A DNA stretch of 64,000 bases from positions 3,348,001 through 3,412,000 of the forward strand of contig JAJTTP010000001.1 in assembly GCA_023313575.1 (NCBI GenBank), written 5' to 3'. Below the pieces are notes generated by a model. The model was not told the DNA's origin. It worked only from the letters and a program-made list of their open reading frames with translations, and did not search any database. This document shows, piece by piece, positions 43,662-55,500 of this stretch (positions within the stretch are counted from its first letter, which is position 1; each line of letters starts with the position of its first letter). Both the position numbers and the translations under genes were made by a program. The DNA is from Eutypella sp. D-1. Its lineage: Eukaryota > Ascomycota > Sordariomycetes > Xylariales > Diatrypaceae.

Positions 43662-44898
43662 TTACGCGGGAGCCGTAGCAGCAGCATCTGTCGTCGCTGT
43701 TGCCGACGTTTCCGCCGACGTGCTGACTGGCGCAGGGTTCGCGGCAGCAGCCGTCGTGGCACCACTGGCCTCGTCCCTATCTTTGACAAGCCTCTCGACG
43801 ATCATCTTGTGGATGCCACCACGGTTCTTCTTGACCTGTCCCTTGACGAAGTTGAGGAGAATGAGCGTGACGGCCGACATGGTAGCGTCCTGCACGAGCT
43901 CGAGACCGCTGTCCTCCTCTTCCTCGCCCTCCTTCGTCTGCTTCGGGCTCTCGCGGATGATCCAGTAGGTATCGAAGACCACGACGCCCTTGTTCTCTAT
44001 GTGAACGAAGATGCCGGACTCGATGTCGGTGATCTGGACGTCGCTGTTGTGCGTGGAGTTCTGGACCTGGTCAACCACATGGTAGCACTTGACCGGGGGG
44101 CTACCGAGGGGCTCGACGTCCTTGGGGAGCTTGTAGTGAGCCTTGGCTTTGGCGGCAGTGCTGGCGGCCACGTCCGGCGGCTTGATCTTGTGGCTGATGT
44201 GGTGCGGGTTGCACTCGAGGAAGAAGTCGTGGTTCTGCAGCAGCGCCACCGCCGCCTCCCGCGTCACCCCCGCCGGAAGCTTCGTCACGTTCTCTATCTT
44301 ATCCGTCGACCATATCGCGTTCGTGATCTTCTGAAACCCTGTTCATACGGCGGGCGCGCGTCTGTTACGTGGTCCACCTATCTGCCATCGCCCGCTGGAA
44401 CCCCGTATCCCGGCTCTCCCGGTCTTCCTCTTCCTGGCTCGCGCGGTAACCGGGAATCTCAGTCCGTGCCGTGTTCACCACAAGCAAACCGGGCCAGCCG
44501 GTGCTAGGCCATTCCCGGAGGTCGGGATAGTCTAGCACGGCGAAGTCCAGGAAGGAGGAGCCGGGAACGGGGGCAACGGGGATGGACAGATGACGGGCCA
44601 GACGCGCGCAATTCCGTCAGCGTGCCAGTCCCAAAACTGCGACTACAATGCCGACATGACATTGGGTTCCCGGGCTGATGACTTCCCTCCCTCCTGTTGA
44701 TTGCAATTGCGGAGGTTGCGGGGCAAACCCGTGCATAGCACCAGCTGAAGGTGGGGTGGTAAGGAGAGCTGGTTTGGAGGGGCAGTTGGGAGGGGGAAGC
44801 GTGACGTATCATCCATTTCCTTAAAGGATACCAAACACGACAAACAGATGGAGACGGAGATGAAGAAGGGAGAAAAGAGGATTGAACTTACACGACAT
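43662..44898 (-). CDS. DUF7053-like fungal protein
   Basis: The main exon, 43662-44338, encodes KITNAIWSTDKIENVTKLPA followed by a START/SRPBCC-like domain with HISHKIKPPD, YHVVDQVQ and SGIFVHIENKGVVVFDTYWI, and a low-complexity Ala/Thr-rich C-terminus. I relate it to the fungal DUF7053 family, whose function is unknown; the match is from memory and moderate. The frame has no ATG at its 5' end. The best start is a seven-base first exon at 44892-44898 (ATGTCGT) with a GTAAGT donor, joined across a 553-base intron to an acceptor at 44339, which gives 227 residues beginning MSWFQKITNAIW. That first exon is a proposal; the main exon is well supported. No signal peptide or membrane segment is visible. 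Confidence 0.65.
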
Positions 44899-46923
44899 TG
44901 CTGCTTTTGAGTGAGTGAACGAGCGTGTGTATAATGTTGTGATGTAAGAAAAAGAGTAGCACGACCGAGCCTCGAGTCAGTAGACTAAATGTTGAACAAG
45001 AGCGGGAGGCTCGGGAGATGAGAAAGACAGTGGGAAGTAGTTATGGGATAGGTGAGCAGTTGGTAGTTGATTGATACCTAGCCAGGTAGCGTACCAAACA
45101 ACTGAGGACAAACAGACACAGTAATAACACGAAAGTAGTGTACTCTCCCGCGTTGTCGAGACGGTAATGGCATGCACAGATTGGAATGAAGGAAAAGATG
45201 AGAAAGTTGATATCTTAATACTCCGTAGACTTACATGTCAATCTATATCTGATAGGTGCCTAGGCAAGTACCTGGTATGACATATAAGCGCATATACATA
45301 AGCCATGCTGAATGCGTACGATACCTGATGATGTACGTAAGTACCATACATACGTACTACACTAGGTACATCCAAATGGAACAGCCGGGTATGCGGGTAT
45401 GCGGGCATGCAACAGGTCATAACACAGCCTCAGGCCTTTCCCTACTAAATCCCACTAACGCATGACGCCACGTACCTGTAGCCCGGTGTAAAGTACCTTA
45501 TAGACCGGCTCTACGTAGGTACGATATTCTAGTTCGCTTTACCGTTGAATTAACTAAGACATATTTTTCTCTATTCTCTTTCGATTCTTCTATCTGGACA
45601 ACCAGAATTACTAGTTACCTTTACCATAATTATACGTATGCTATATATGATTTTCTATACACATCGTTATACTTTGCGATCATATACCATCCAAGACCAC
45701 CCACCCTCCGCTACATCCATCACCTACGTGCGCCAGCATGTATTAAACCCCTGAGGTGTTGCAGGCTGGCATAACGGAGACAAAAAAACAGCTCGCTAGC
45801 CAACCCAGCCAGCCGGCCCAAGAGCGAATGATCCGCAACAACCGGTAGGTAGGTAGGTAGGTTTTGAGATCGCTGCGCACAAGATAGACCCAGGCAACCG
45901 GACTGGCTGCAGGGCCGCCAGCCGGCCCCCCACTCCCGCGTTGTTTCAGGGGTAGGTTTGGCACGTCCGTTGGTTGGTGCATAAGCTAAGTAGGCAGAGG
46001 TAGAGGCAGAGGCAGAGGTTCCCCAATTCCCAATCGCCCGGCGCTTGGTCTATAAATACCCGCTGCGTATATAGCAACAACCTTGGGAACTTCATGCGCT
46101 TTTACTCTTTTCACATCTCTATATATGTACGTAAGTCTTACTGGCGAATTACGGCCATATGCATACGGTACCATGCGCCTTATCTTACAACCATGTTCTG
46201 GTCAAACTGGCGGCAATCATGAGATCGATGTCGCCTCACGTACCCGACTGTGCTTCCATTGGTGGGGTGAAAAAGCCAGGGATGAACAACATTATCTCAC
46301 ATGCACATGCTTTAGCAACTCGATTTCTACTACGCACGTAATATAGATAGAAGGACTACCTGAGTAGGTACACAACGATTTCAAGAAGCACATAGACGCA
46401 TACGTGAACGTGATCAGGGAAGATGGCTGAAACTTGCTCGTCTGTTTTCATTGTAGAAAGGAGGAGGCCTCATCAACGTGCTCCAGCCCACCAGTGTTTT
46501 TGTTTTCAGTATCTGAAATAGGCAGCCAGCCAACCGTACTGGGGGGGTATCTTAGGTATCTCATGCTATGTAGATATGTATCAAGGTGTGTGTGTCTGTC
46601 TGATCGACTCGACTGACTGAACGACTGGTCGTGCCAGACATATTTTGTGGCCTGTTGTATGCAAATCAACGGGTGATAGAAAGAAAAGGAACCCGCTCGC
46701 GCCCCGTTTTCCCACCTGAATGTCATTCGTCACTTTTTTCTTTTCTTCGTCTCCTTCGTTTTATCCGGCCAGTCGCCGGTTGATAATCGCGTGGTAAATC
46801 ATGTGCGATCTCTTCTTTTCTGATTGAAACCGGCGAGCTCCCCGGCAAGCTCCCTGGCTTGCGGACCGGGGTTGCCGGAGTTGTCTGAAAGCCTATCCGG
46901 CCCTCGGTAGCTAGAGGAGTTTC
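44899..46923. other. long intergenic region
   Basis: Two kilobases between the DUF7053-like gene and the MED14 3' end. It contains a TAGG repeat at 45845-45861, one TACTCCGTA at 45219-45227, and an isolated promoter-like CCAAT plus TATAAATA pair near 46030-46058 (listed separately). No convincing gene is seen. Confidence 0.5.
46051..46058 (+). promoter_or_regulatory. orphan TATA box with upstream CCAAT
   Basis: TATAAATA is preceded about 20 bases upstream by CCAAT on the plus strand. An ATG at 46094 opens a 42-codon frame beginning MRFYSFHISIY, which has a GTACGTAAG donor-like site nearby. No recognised gene follows, so it may drive a small or non-coding transcript, or be chance. Confidence 0.25.
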
Positions 46924-49900
46924 CTAAGGGTCTAGTACCACGACCTGTCCCTGTACAGCCTGTTGTCGTGGTGGTGGATGCGGCTGTTGTCGGCCTTTGT
47001 TAGCCCCCGCTGCGGCAGCCATCATCCTCTGGTTCAAAGCCTGGTTGTTATTCTGGTTTCTCTGTTGCTGGCCCTGTTGCGCTTTGGGTGGCGCTTGTCT
47101 CGCCATGGTGGGTGATTGCATGGCCAAAGCTCGTATGCCTGCGTCAACTGTCTTCAGTAAGAACTCAACGCGATTATCCACCTCGACTGCCGCGCTGGAC
47201 ACTAGATTGCACCAGTTTTGCCCATCTGCGCACCACACCCGATTCAGTGCTTTCTTGAACACATCGTCTAGCTGGCTGGCCCGTTGCGGCTGCGCGCGGG
47301 AAACGTGCCATACCACTCCGCCTCGACGGTTTCGGAGCTTCAGTTCTAGGTTTAGTCGCCGCTCCCCGCCTTTCCCTGACGCTGGCAACACGTATTGAAT
47401 ATGATACCAGTCTAAATGTGCAGGGAGTATTTCCACTCGGCCCATATTCTTCAATGTGAGGGGCGCCCATGTCTCCTCGATCGAATCGAAAGCCCTCATA
47501 ACTGGCAAGGTGCCAGAGAGGAAGAACGGCAACTTCTGCACCCGTAACTCCGAATTAATGAGCTTATGAAGGATGTTAATCACCCGCACATGGGGATCGC
47601 CTTTCTCCAACTCGAGTTTAGTCCTATCTTCGTCGAGGACCAAGCACGCCTTCCATCGCTGAGCGTCTGGCTGCAACTCCTCGCCCTCTTTATGTTTTTG
47701 ATCGCTGTAGGTGAAGGTGACTTGATTCAAAGTGATATCCTCGCACCGTATGTCGCAATCGCTCTGGCTTATGGCATCGATGCAACCCACCAGTCTTTCG
47801 ATCGCCCGAAGTCGGTGGGCGAGAGTGTCCAGTAGTGCGCTACCGACATCGGCCTGTATGCAAAGAGCGAATACTCCAAGCTGTCTATTAAACGCCACAT
47901 CCCGCCCGACCTGGCCCTTTAGCAGGCTAAACCTCTCTGGATTGACGACCTTGAAGCGCGCATCTACCGATGTACTCAGCCGTCGTTCCTCCTCCGCTTT
48001 GGCACTTTGCGACTCCGAGAAGGTTTGGGATGGCATGTCTTGGACATCCTTGAACATAATTTGTACTAGGTCAATGGCCCAGTCGGTAGTCTTTGAGACC
48101 GAAGACTGGCCATGCCCTAGAATATCCGAAAGTCTCATAAACACTGCCGGCAACTTGATATTCGGCGGCAGGGTATGACTTTGGGCGTCACGCATCGTAT
48201 GGCGGATCTTCCGACCGTGGAGCGCTCTCAAGTCGGTGATATGCGAGATCATGCCAGCGGTAAAGGCGGTTAGATTCGCGAAGAACTCGTCCGAGAAATT
48301 TGGCGCCCCCGGACTAAGCGGCAATTGGGTGAAGGATGTGACACGCGCTTGTTCGTGGGCACTATGTTAAGACATTAGCAGCTACATGACGACTTGGGGG
48401 GAAGGGAGGGGGGGGGGGCTCTTGACGTACACCTCGACTAGCCACCATCGATCTCCGCCCAGACTCAAGCTCAGCATAATATACCACTGCTTTGCCCAGC
48501 CGCGTCGCTTGAACCACATGGACTGGAAACCTTCCCGGGCATTTAGCAATGGTTTTACCTCATCTGCCTTAACTGGCCCCTTGCACACGTTCCACCCGAA
48601 GCTTCTCCCGTTGTGGTTCATGACGTCTGACACATAGTGACACCTGACCTGCTCCAAGCAATTGAGTGCTTCCTCTGTTGCAGGATTCTTGACATGCCAA
48701 TTGAGCTTCCTTTCGCCGAAGTATGTCACATTGGTCTGGGGTGTCATCGCGAAAACGCCAGTCATAGGTGCGATCTTGACCGTCACATAATCATCACGGC
48801 CTAACTGCATCTTCAACGAGGATTCTGCTGGGTCGGTATCCGATATCGTCAGGGCAAGAGAAGATTCGCGCTTGACAAATCGACCCTTGACCGATAGCTT
48901 GGAGTGTATCGTAGAGAGTATGTATTCGATATGTTTTCCGATGACCATCCTGAGTAGCCGTTCTGTGGAAACCGTCCCACCGTCATCGAAAGGAATGGCC
49001 ACGTCTTTCACTTCCTTGTTATCCCTGAACCATCGTAGAGTAAGATGGCTCGTTGAGCGAGGATCGGGAGTAACGCCAGGGGTTTTGCCGCTATGTACAC
49101 CCACGATGATCCAACTCTTCGGTCCGTCGGGAGGGTAACGGCCGAGCCAATACTGAATCGCCATGGCGCGATTGAGACGTTCGATCTTCAGAGTGTCTAC
49201 CCATTGGGTCTTGCTCAGCTCGCCCGCTTGGCGTACATACTCAGTGATCTTGTGGGTCAAAATGAACTCATGTAAGAAGTTGTAACAGCCCTGGAGCCCT
49301 TCCGTCCCGAGCAGGTCGTTGACGCGACTTTCGATGTGGGCTCGGAGCAACTGCGACATGTCCCGTGGAGCTGGTTCGACGAGGAATCGGAAGTCAACAA
49401 ACCAGAACTGCTTCTCGAAGTCCTCGTCGGCTATCGTAAGATCGACCTCGAATTCGCCAGGGACTTTGAAGGTAACGCGCCCGGAGGCGATGCTGTAGTC
49501 CTGAAAATGATAGGGTATCTTGTCGTAGTCCTCGAGGTTGAGTCGTAGGGAAAGCAACGTATTCAGATTTTGAATCCACTGCAGCTGTTCTTTGGGGGTA
49601 AGTCGCGGCGGCTCGATATAGTTGAGGTCAGGCATCCAAGGCGCATCGCCCGTAGACAGGACTTGAAGGGCGGTCTTGAGATCGGGGTTGGGCAGTCGCG
49701 CAAATGTCAGGTCCCGTTTGATGTTCATCATATATTCCAAGCCAGAGTCGTACAACGCCCGTTGTTCATTTATATGCAATGTCAAGTCGATGAGTTTGCT
49801 GACAGGTTCTACCTTTCTGCTCCACGCAGTGATGACCAATGCCTTGACCCATCTCGCATGCGTCTCCTGGATGAAGTTGAGTAACTGCGTCTTCTTAGTC

Positions 49901-50292
49901 AGGTTCTCGGGCGAGACATCGTCTGGCAAGGCGCCGGAGTGCGCCGCATTTCCGTTGAGAGCAGGCGGGGCGCCCGGGACGGGAATCCTTGCCAGGGCGG
50001 CGATGCGCTCTTCAAGATCATTATGAGTTCTTTGTGCAAGTCGCGAGATTAAAACTCCTAGGGGAATAAATCCCTGGGCTACATGTTTAATCTCGTCGGG
50101 CAGGTCATTCATGCGCGATACGCCCGAGTCAGAGGGCGGTTGCTGAAGCTCGTCCATGGCATTATCGCCGTTCATCGTGGGTTTAGTGTCTCGTGAAGCA
50201 CCATTTGCTAGCTGGCTGTGGTCTCGGTCTCGATCGTGATTCGTAGGAAATCCATTACGTAGGCCGTGATCCATGACGACGACCCCAGCCAT
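46924..50292 (-). CDS. med14: Mediator subunit MED14 (RGR1)
   Basis: Two exons, 48431-50292 and 46924-48361, encode 1099 residues. The 69-base intron (GTACGT donor, CTAAT branch, TAG acceptor) joins DRWWLVEV to AHEQARVTSFTQLPL. The MED14 N-terminal domain begins around DLPDEIKHVAQGFIPLGVLI and continues through LTKKTQLLNFIQETHARWVK and KLIDLTLHINEQRALYDSGL, all typical of the family. MED14 is the scaffold joining the head, middle and tail modules of Mediator and is essential for RNA polymerase II transcription. The N-terminal 60 residues are a variable polar leader. The C-terminus is Gln/Pro/Ala-rich low complexity. Length matches filamentous-fungal orthologues. Confidence 0.95.
48408..48418. 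repeat. G11 run inside the MED14 intron (poly-C on the sense strand)
   Basis: Eleven G on the plus strand, read as poly-C in the MED14 pre-mRNA. It starts about 12 bases after the donor and ends about 46 bases before the acceptor. Confidence 0.8.
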
Positions 50293-51097
50293 CCGTCATA
50301 TATGCTTCGATCCCCCTTCCGCCAGCGCGGAGTGTAGTTCACGGGGGGGTCACCAGCAATATGCCTGGGTGAAGTGGATGGCGTGGATATGCTGGTGGTC
50401 GCGGGAAATGTAGCGTGAGAGCGAGGAATGCGCGCGCGTCGACGAGGAATAAAGAGGACAGCGAGAGGTGAACTTCGTATGTTCTTATTTTTTCTTGGTT
50501 TCCGTTTGTCGAGAGTACTGCGTTTGTGTCGCTCTCTCGTGACCGAAAAAAAAAGAAGAAAAAAGATATTGATTACTTGGAAGGTTCGGAAAAGGATATG
50601 GCTAGCTACAGAATGTTTATTGTTAGAAAATGAGATGTCGCTCCCCTCGCTCCTTTGTTCGCGCGGTCGGATTGTTTAGGGTAAGTGGTGGTGTGGTGTG
50701 ATTTGTTGCGCTTGGAGATGTAAGGAGGATTTTACATGAGAGGAAGGATCTGAGAATTTTAGAGAGTATCTGAGAATCTGGTAATCTTGGTGATAGGCAG
50801 ATGGGTTCGGGTATGTGAGGGTTATAGATGATAGACGTTGTTTGGAAAGCTGGCGCAATCAATCGTCAATCATCAGCCATCAACAGTGAACCTGTAACAT
50901 GCAGATAGATGGATGCTTTTATGGAATGCTTTTATTCGCCTTTGTGTCTTTGTGTCGTCGGGTCGGGTCGGGTGTAGAACTACCTATAGACAGACAAACA
51001 AACTGTAGGTACCTACCTATTTGCAGGTCATAAGAGTAACGCGATGTGATGTGACGTGACTTGAAGATGCGCCTGGGACCTCGGGACCTGGAAATGT

Positions 51098-51131
<34 letters not shown>

Positions 51132-52533
51132 TGGAAAATAATAAGAGGAGGAGGATTCTTGAAGAAATGCCTACCTACCTACATGTAGGTACTTAGGTAG
51201 GTAAGTACTTAGAGTAGTAGTTAGTAGGTAGCTGTGGCCGGTTGCTGTTTCCCAGGTTTTGACTGAGGATGATTATAATTCGAAAATTCGTTTCTGGAAA
51301 CAATCAAGTCTGGGCCTATGTGCCTATCAGTAGTAAATGGGAGGAGCCCCGGAGAGAATGAAGTGAATGTTTAGCAAGGTGCAAGCGGCCCGGTGCAAGG
51401 CAACCTTGGAAGACGGTTGGGCCATCAACCTCAATAGGTGTAGGTGGGTGGCCCATTGAATGGTTACAAGATTATCTACTACATGTACTTGGAGTACCTA
51501 TTTACATAGGTGCATAGGCAGGTACCGAGGTGGATGAATCGATGTACCCGGGTTGTACCTAGGTACCTACATACAACCTGTTCCAATGCCCCAATAGCTG
51601 ACCCAGATCACCTGGGCAGTTGGGTAAAATACATAAATCTGGAAAGTTGACGGTAACAATTAAGGCGGCTAACCAAAAGGCTATAAGGTACTATAAGTAC
51701 CTACGTACTTGAATCATGCACGAAGTATACAAGTTATAGTCCCCGGCCTCTTATATGTCCACCATAGTACTGTAGATCCGGAAGGAAGAGCCAGCAACAA
51801 TCGTACACTACTACCTAGTGTACACTACATAAAAAGGTTGGAAAGCATGACGGGGGAATCTTGAACTACTCCGTATCTGGAACTCAAACCAACGCAGCCT
51901 GAGGCTACAATGTAAATACCTAGGTACCTATTTTGAGGCGAGGAGCAACCAGCAGTTTAGCAGCTGTATGCAGAGATTCCCTACTGTACCCCTGAGGCCT
52001 ATGACTACTTTACCTAAGAATCCTTAAATAATACGATGCTTACCCAACTATTGTACTAGCCAGTCGCCTTTCTGGAAGCGGTTATGCGGCTTGATGTCCA
52101 GTAAAATATGACATCTGGACCTATGCGCCTATCATTTGTGGCTGATGCCTTCGATGCCCCTGAGCTCCTCGCACCAGTACCAGTACTACCAGCCCGGTTG
52201 CGGCTTCATTTGTAATTTCTAACTGTTAACATGTCAGTGCATAGGATAGCTAGATACAAACGGCCAACATTAGCTTTATATTCATGATATAAAATTTACT
52301 AGATTATGCCAGATAACTCACGCAACTTTGGCATCATCTCCAGGGCTTTGTGACGATCTTCTTCAATGAGCGCTATGATCTGATAGGGCGGCGTAAACAC
52401 GTCAAAGATGCTCTTGGAACTCCGGTTCGTTCTCACTTCAGATCACCAGCAGAAGAATCATTGATGGTTCTCTGATATACCATCCCTAGACTCTTCGTCA
52501 TCCCTAGAATGTCTGTCTTGCATTTCCTGTTTC
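50293..52533. other. long intergenic region rich in TACCTAGGTA-type palindromes
   Basis: Holds the MED14 promoter and the 3' flank of the STAND gene. It contains TACCTAGGTA at 51556-51565 and 51917-51926, the related palindrome GTAGGTACCTAC at 51005-51016, one TACTCCGTA at 51867-51875, and a heptanucleotide AAAGTAG repeat (listed separately). No coding frame is supported. Confidence 0.55.
51099..51127. repeat. AAAGTAG heptanucleotide tandem repeat
   Basis: About four consecutive AAAGTAG units in gene-free sequence upstream of MED14. Confidence 0.75.
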
Positions 52534-55500
52534 TCAGTCTCTCCGTAAACACTCGAGTGCCACCCAATACACATGTGGGACGCGGCATTCGCAGAGATAT
52601 GAGTCTCCAGCGGGGAAGTTCTGATGTCCTTGAAGACCAACAAACGATTGGCTGCACATCGTAGAGTGGTGTTCGGTTTCAAGTGCCTTATGTCTGGGCA
52701 TCCAGTAACCCGCTCGTGCCGAGATATAAAGAAGGACGCCTACTATTCGAGCTCGAATCGATAACTCTCCTATTGTCATAGCCATCGTAAGGAGAAAACA
52801 ATAGTTTATTTCCAACTGCGGCCGTGTAGTTTCCAAGAAGGCTGACAAATAGTAAGCGTGATCCCTGCTTTCCTGCTTTCCGTGCAGGACGTCTAGGATC
52901 ACCATCTCACATAACCTCCAACCGACCGTAGGCGTCAGCGATGAAAGGTTATTACTGCCTGTACGCAAGACTATCAACTCTGACCAGATGCTTGGAGTTC
53001 TGTGGTGTTGCATTGCTCCTGGGCGACAGATCGCTAAAATGGTGATCAAAAGTTCATTGTACAGCTCATCGGTGATGAGATGTCGCTGGTGAGACATCGT
53101 TCTGAGCATGAATGGTATGGTAATTTCTTCCTGGTGTTTATCCAGTCTCCGTTGTACAGTTTTGAGAAGACATGTGAAGTCGCCTTGTGACCACCAAGCA
53201 TTGGTTAGGCAGGTCAAGGGCATTGCCCAGTCGAGCGAATCAAGACCGCTCATCAAGTCGGTTTGTAAATCGAGAACTGCTTGGAACATACTGGCGGTAA
53301 ACGATGTCCTGAACGTTGAGCTCAGTGGTAAGGAGAGTATGAACTCGGTCCACTTTGCCAGCAACGGTAAAGGATATAACTCAGACCCCGGACTGCGTGA
53401 GAATTGGTCGCATTCGTCCAAAACAGGTGGGTTATCGGTCTCGCTGACTATTTTATTGACTGCAGCTAATGCAGCACAGCCGATTAACACGAGGCTGGGA
53501 AATCGACTTCCCAGAGTCGATGCCTTAGCTACGCAAGGAACTAAGTGAGGGTTACTCAGAATTTGAATGAGCTCGTCGTAAACATCCTTTCCATGCGTCA
53601 GCTCAGGATGTCGGTTGCGCATGAACGTGATTGAGCGTTTCGCAAATTTACTGTTGAGCTCTAGTCCTTTTCCCGCTTTTGCGAAAGCCCAATGCTGATG
53701 AACAACTGTCCATACAAGTCTTCTTGCATCATCTTGTGGGTCGTGGTAGAAGGTATCTCTCCATAAGCGCGACCCTTCGACCAATTTTGGTGTGGCCACA
53801 AGGTCGCTAAAAAGATCAAAGACGTTTAGCGATGCCACATCCATATTCTTCGTATGATGTAGCCAATAAGCCCGGGCATAGTGCTGGAAATAGAACTGGG
53901 AAGCTGGGTCCTTCTGACTATGGCAGCCACATCCCGGAGGTAGTATGCCCTCTATATCTATCCGCACGTCAGGGCAAGTCCTCTTTAGTAGGTGCGTGGC
54001 CAGCTTTCTTACGACCTCTGAATTCTGAATGGAGGAACTCAAGACTTTTGCAGGCAATGGTCGGATCGGGAGAGTCAATCGGTCGGCCTTGGTGGTGGTC
54101 AATTTAGACACGTTTTCGTAGTTGAGATAAGTCGTGATGATACTTCCCAGTTCTAGATTAGCCTCCGCTAACGTGAACTGATAGGGGGATGCTGCTGCCC
54201 TCGGACGGAGAGTTTCCCAGCCGGGAGGGTGCAATGGATCATCGTTCTGTTCTTGCACATCGCCCAAGAGGAACTGCCTCACGCTATGATGTATGAAGTG
54301 CAAGGTAGCACCTTCCTCGTTGAGATAAACGAGGCTACCACAACAGCCAACAAGGTCATGAAGATTGTTAATGGTGTTCGATGGTGACGGAACCGTATTG
54401 CCAATTTCAACCCTCATCGCATCGTAGAATTCATCCAGCGACAAGGGACGAGCTACCGCCGAAATGATCTTAAGAGCTCGATCTTGGTGATCGGGTGCGA
54501 TGGCCTTACATCTTTGGAGCACCCGCAAGAATATTTCTGGCAGACGAGAGGGCAAGTTTTGGAGGGCCCGTCGTATCGCCGAATCCGTCTTCTCGAGACA
54601 TATTGCTTCAATTTGAAGGCGTGCCCATAGAAACCTGCATAGTTAGGATCGTTTACTAATTCAAGCTTGAAGAGAGTGGCTTGACACTCACATTCCTCTC
54701 GATCCGCTCTCGAGAGCATCTCGAATCTCTACAATTATTTTGGGATCCCCAACAAAGAGCGTCCGGTCACCCAGCTTACCGAGTAACTGGTCCTCGATGT
54801 ATTGTCCAATATCTGGCCGGTGCTCAGGTAGCATGATCATCCAGTTGGCTGAATTCTTTTCGATATAACCTCTAGTCGATGATGTTGCCTCCATGCGTTC
54901 CGCAAGACAGACAGCTAGACAAATTCTTTGCTGAAGATGTCGAATGACTTTGAGCAGAGCTCTGCGTTCCTCTTGCTCACACTCATCTATACCGTCAAGC
55001 ACGAGAAACGTTATGCCTTTCGAGGAGAAAGTGGAAGATAGCAAGTCGCAGATTGCCTGTTCGTCTATATAGTCGGGAGCGTTCCGTATGACGTTTGATT
55101 TTTCGGCCGGGGATATGATCCCCAAAAGCTGTCGAGCAAGGCTACCCAATATGGTCCGGCACTGGAGGGACTCCTCATTATCGGGAGAGCAGAAAAAGTA
55201 AGTAACAGGCGATGAAGGCCTCTTCAAGGCTAGGTCATCGACTATATTCGCTAGCATCACGGATTTACCGGAACCCAGCTTTCCCCTGATGAGGAGCGTC
55301 CCAGACGTGGCGCTCTCAGTCCAGTCTCGGTACTCCTGCTGGTCGAACACGAGGGTAGAGTTGCCCTGCTTTCTGATCCGGCTCCAGAGACCACGGTGAT
55401 CAAATTGCGAGCATCTGTCGAGTAATTTCTGGTGCTTGTTTATAACATCCGCGGACCTCTTCGTAGAGGCCCAGGCATAGATCTCGCGCACCAAGGAGTG

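Noticed and set aside
43809..44507. 232-codon plus-strand frame
   Set aside because: Antisense of the DUF7053-like exon; the minus strand has the recognisable domain.
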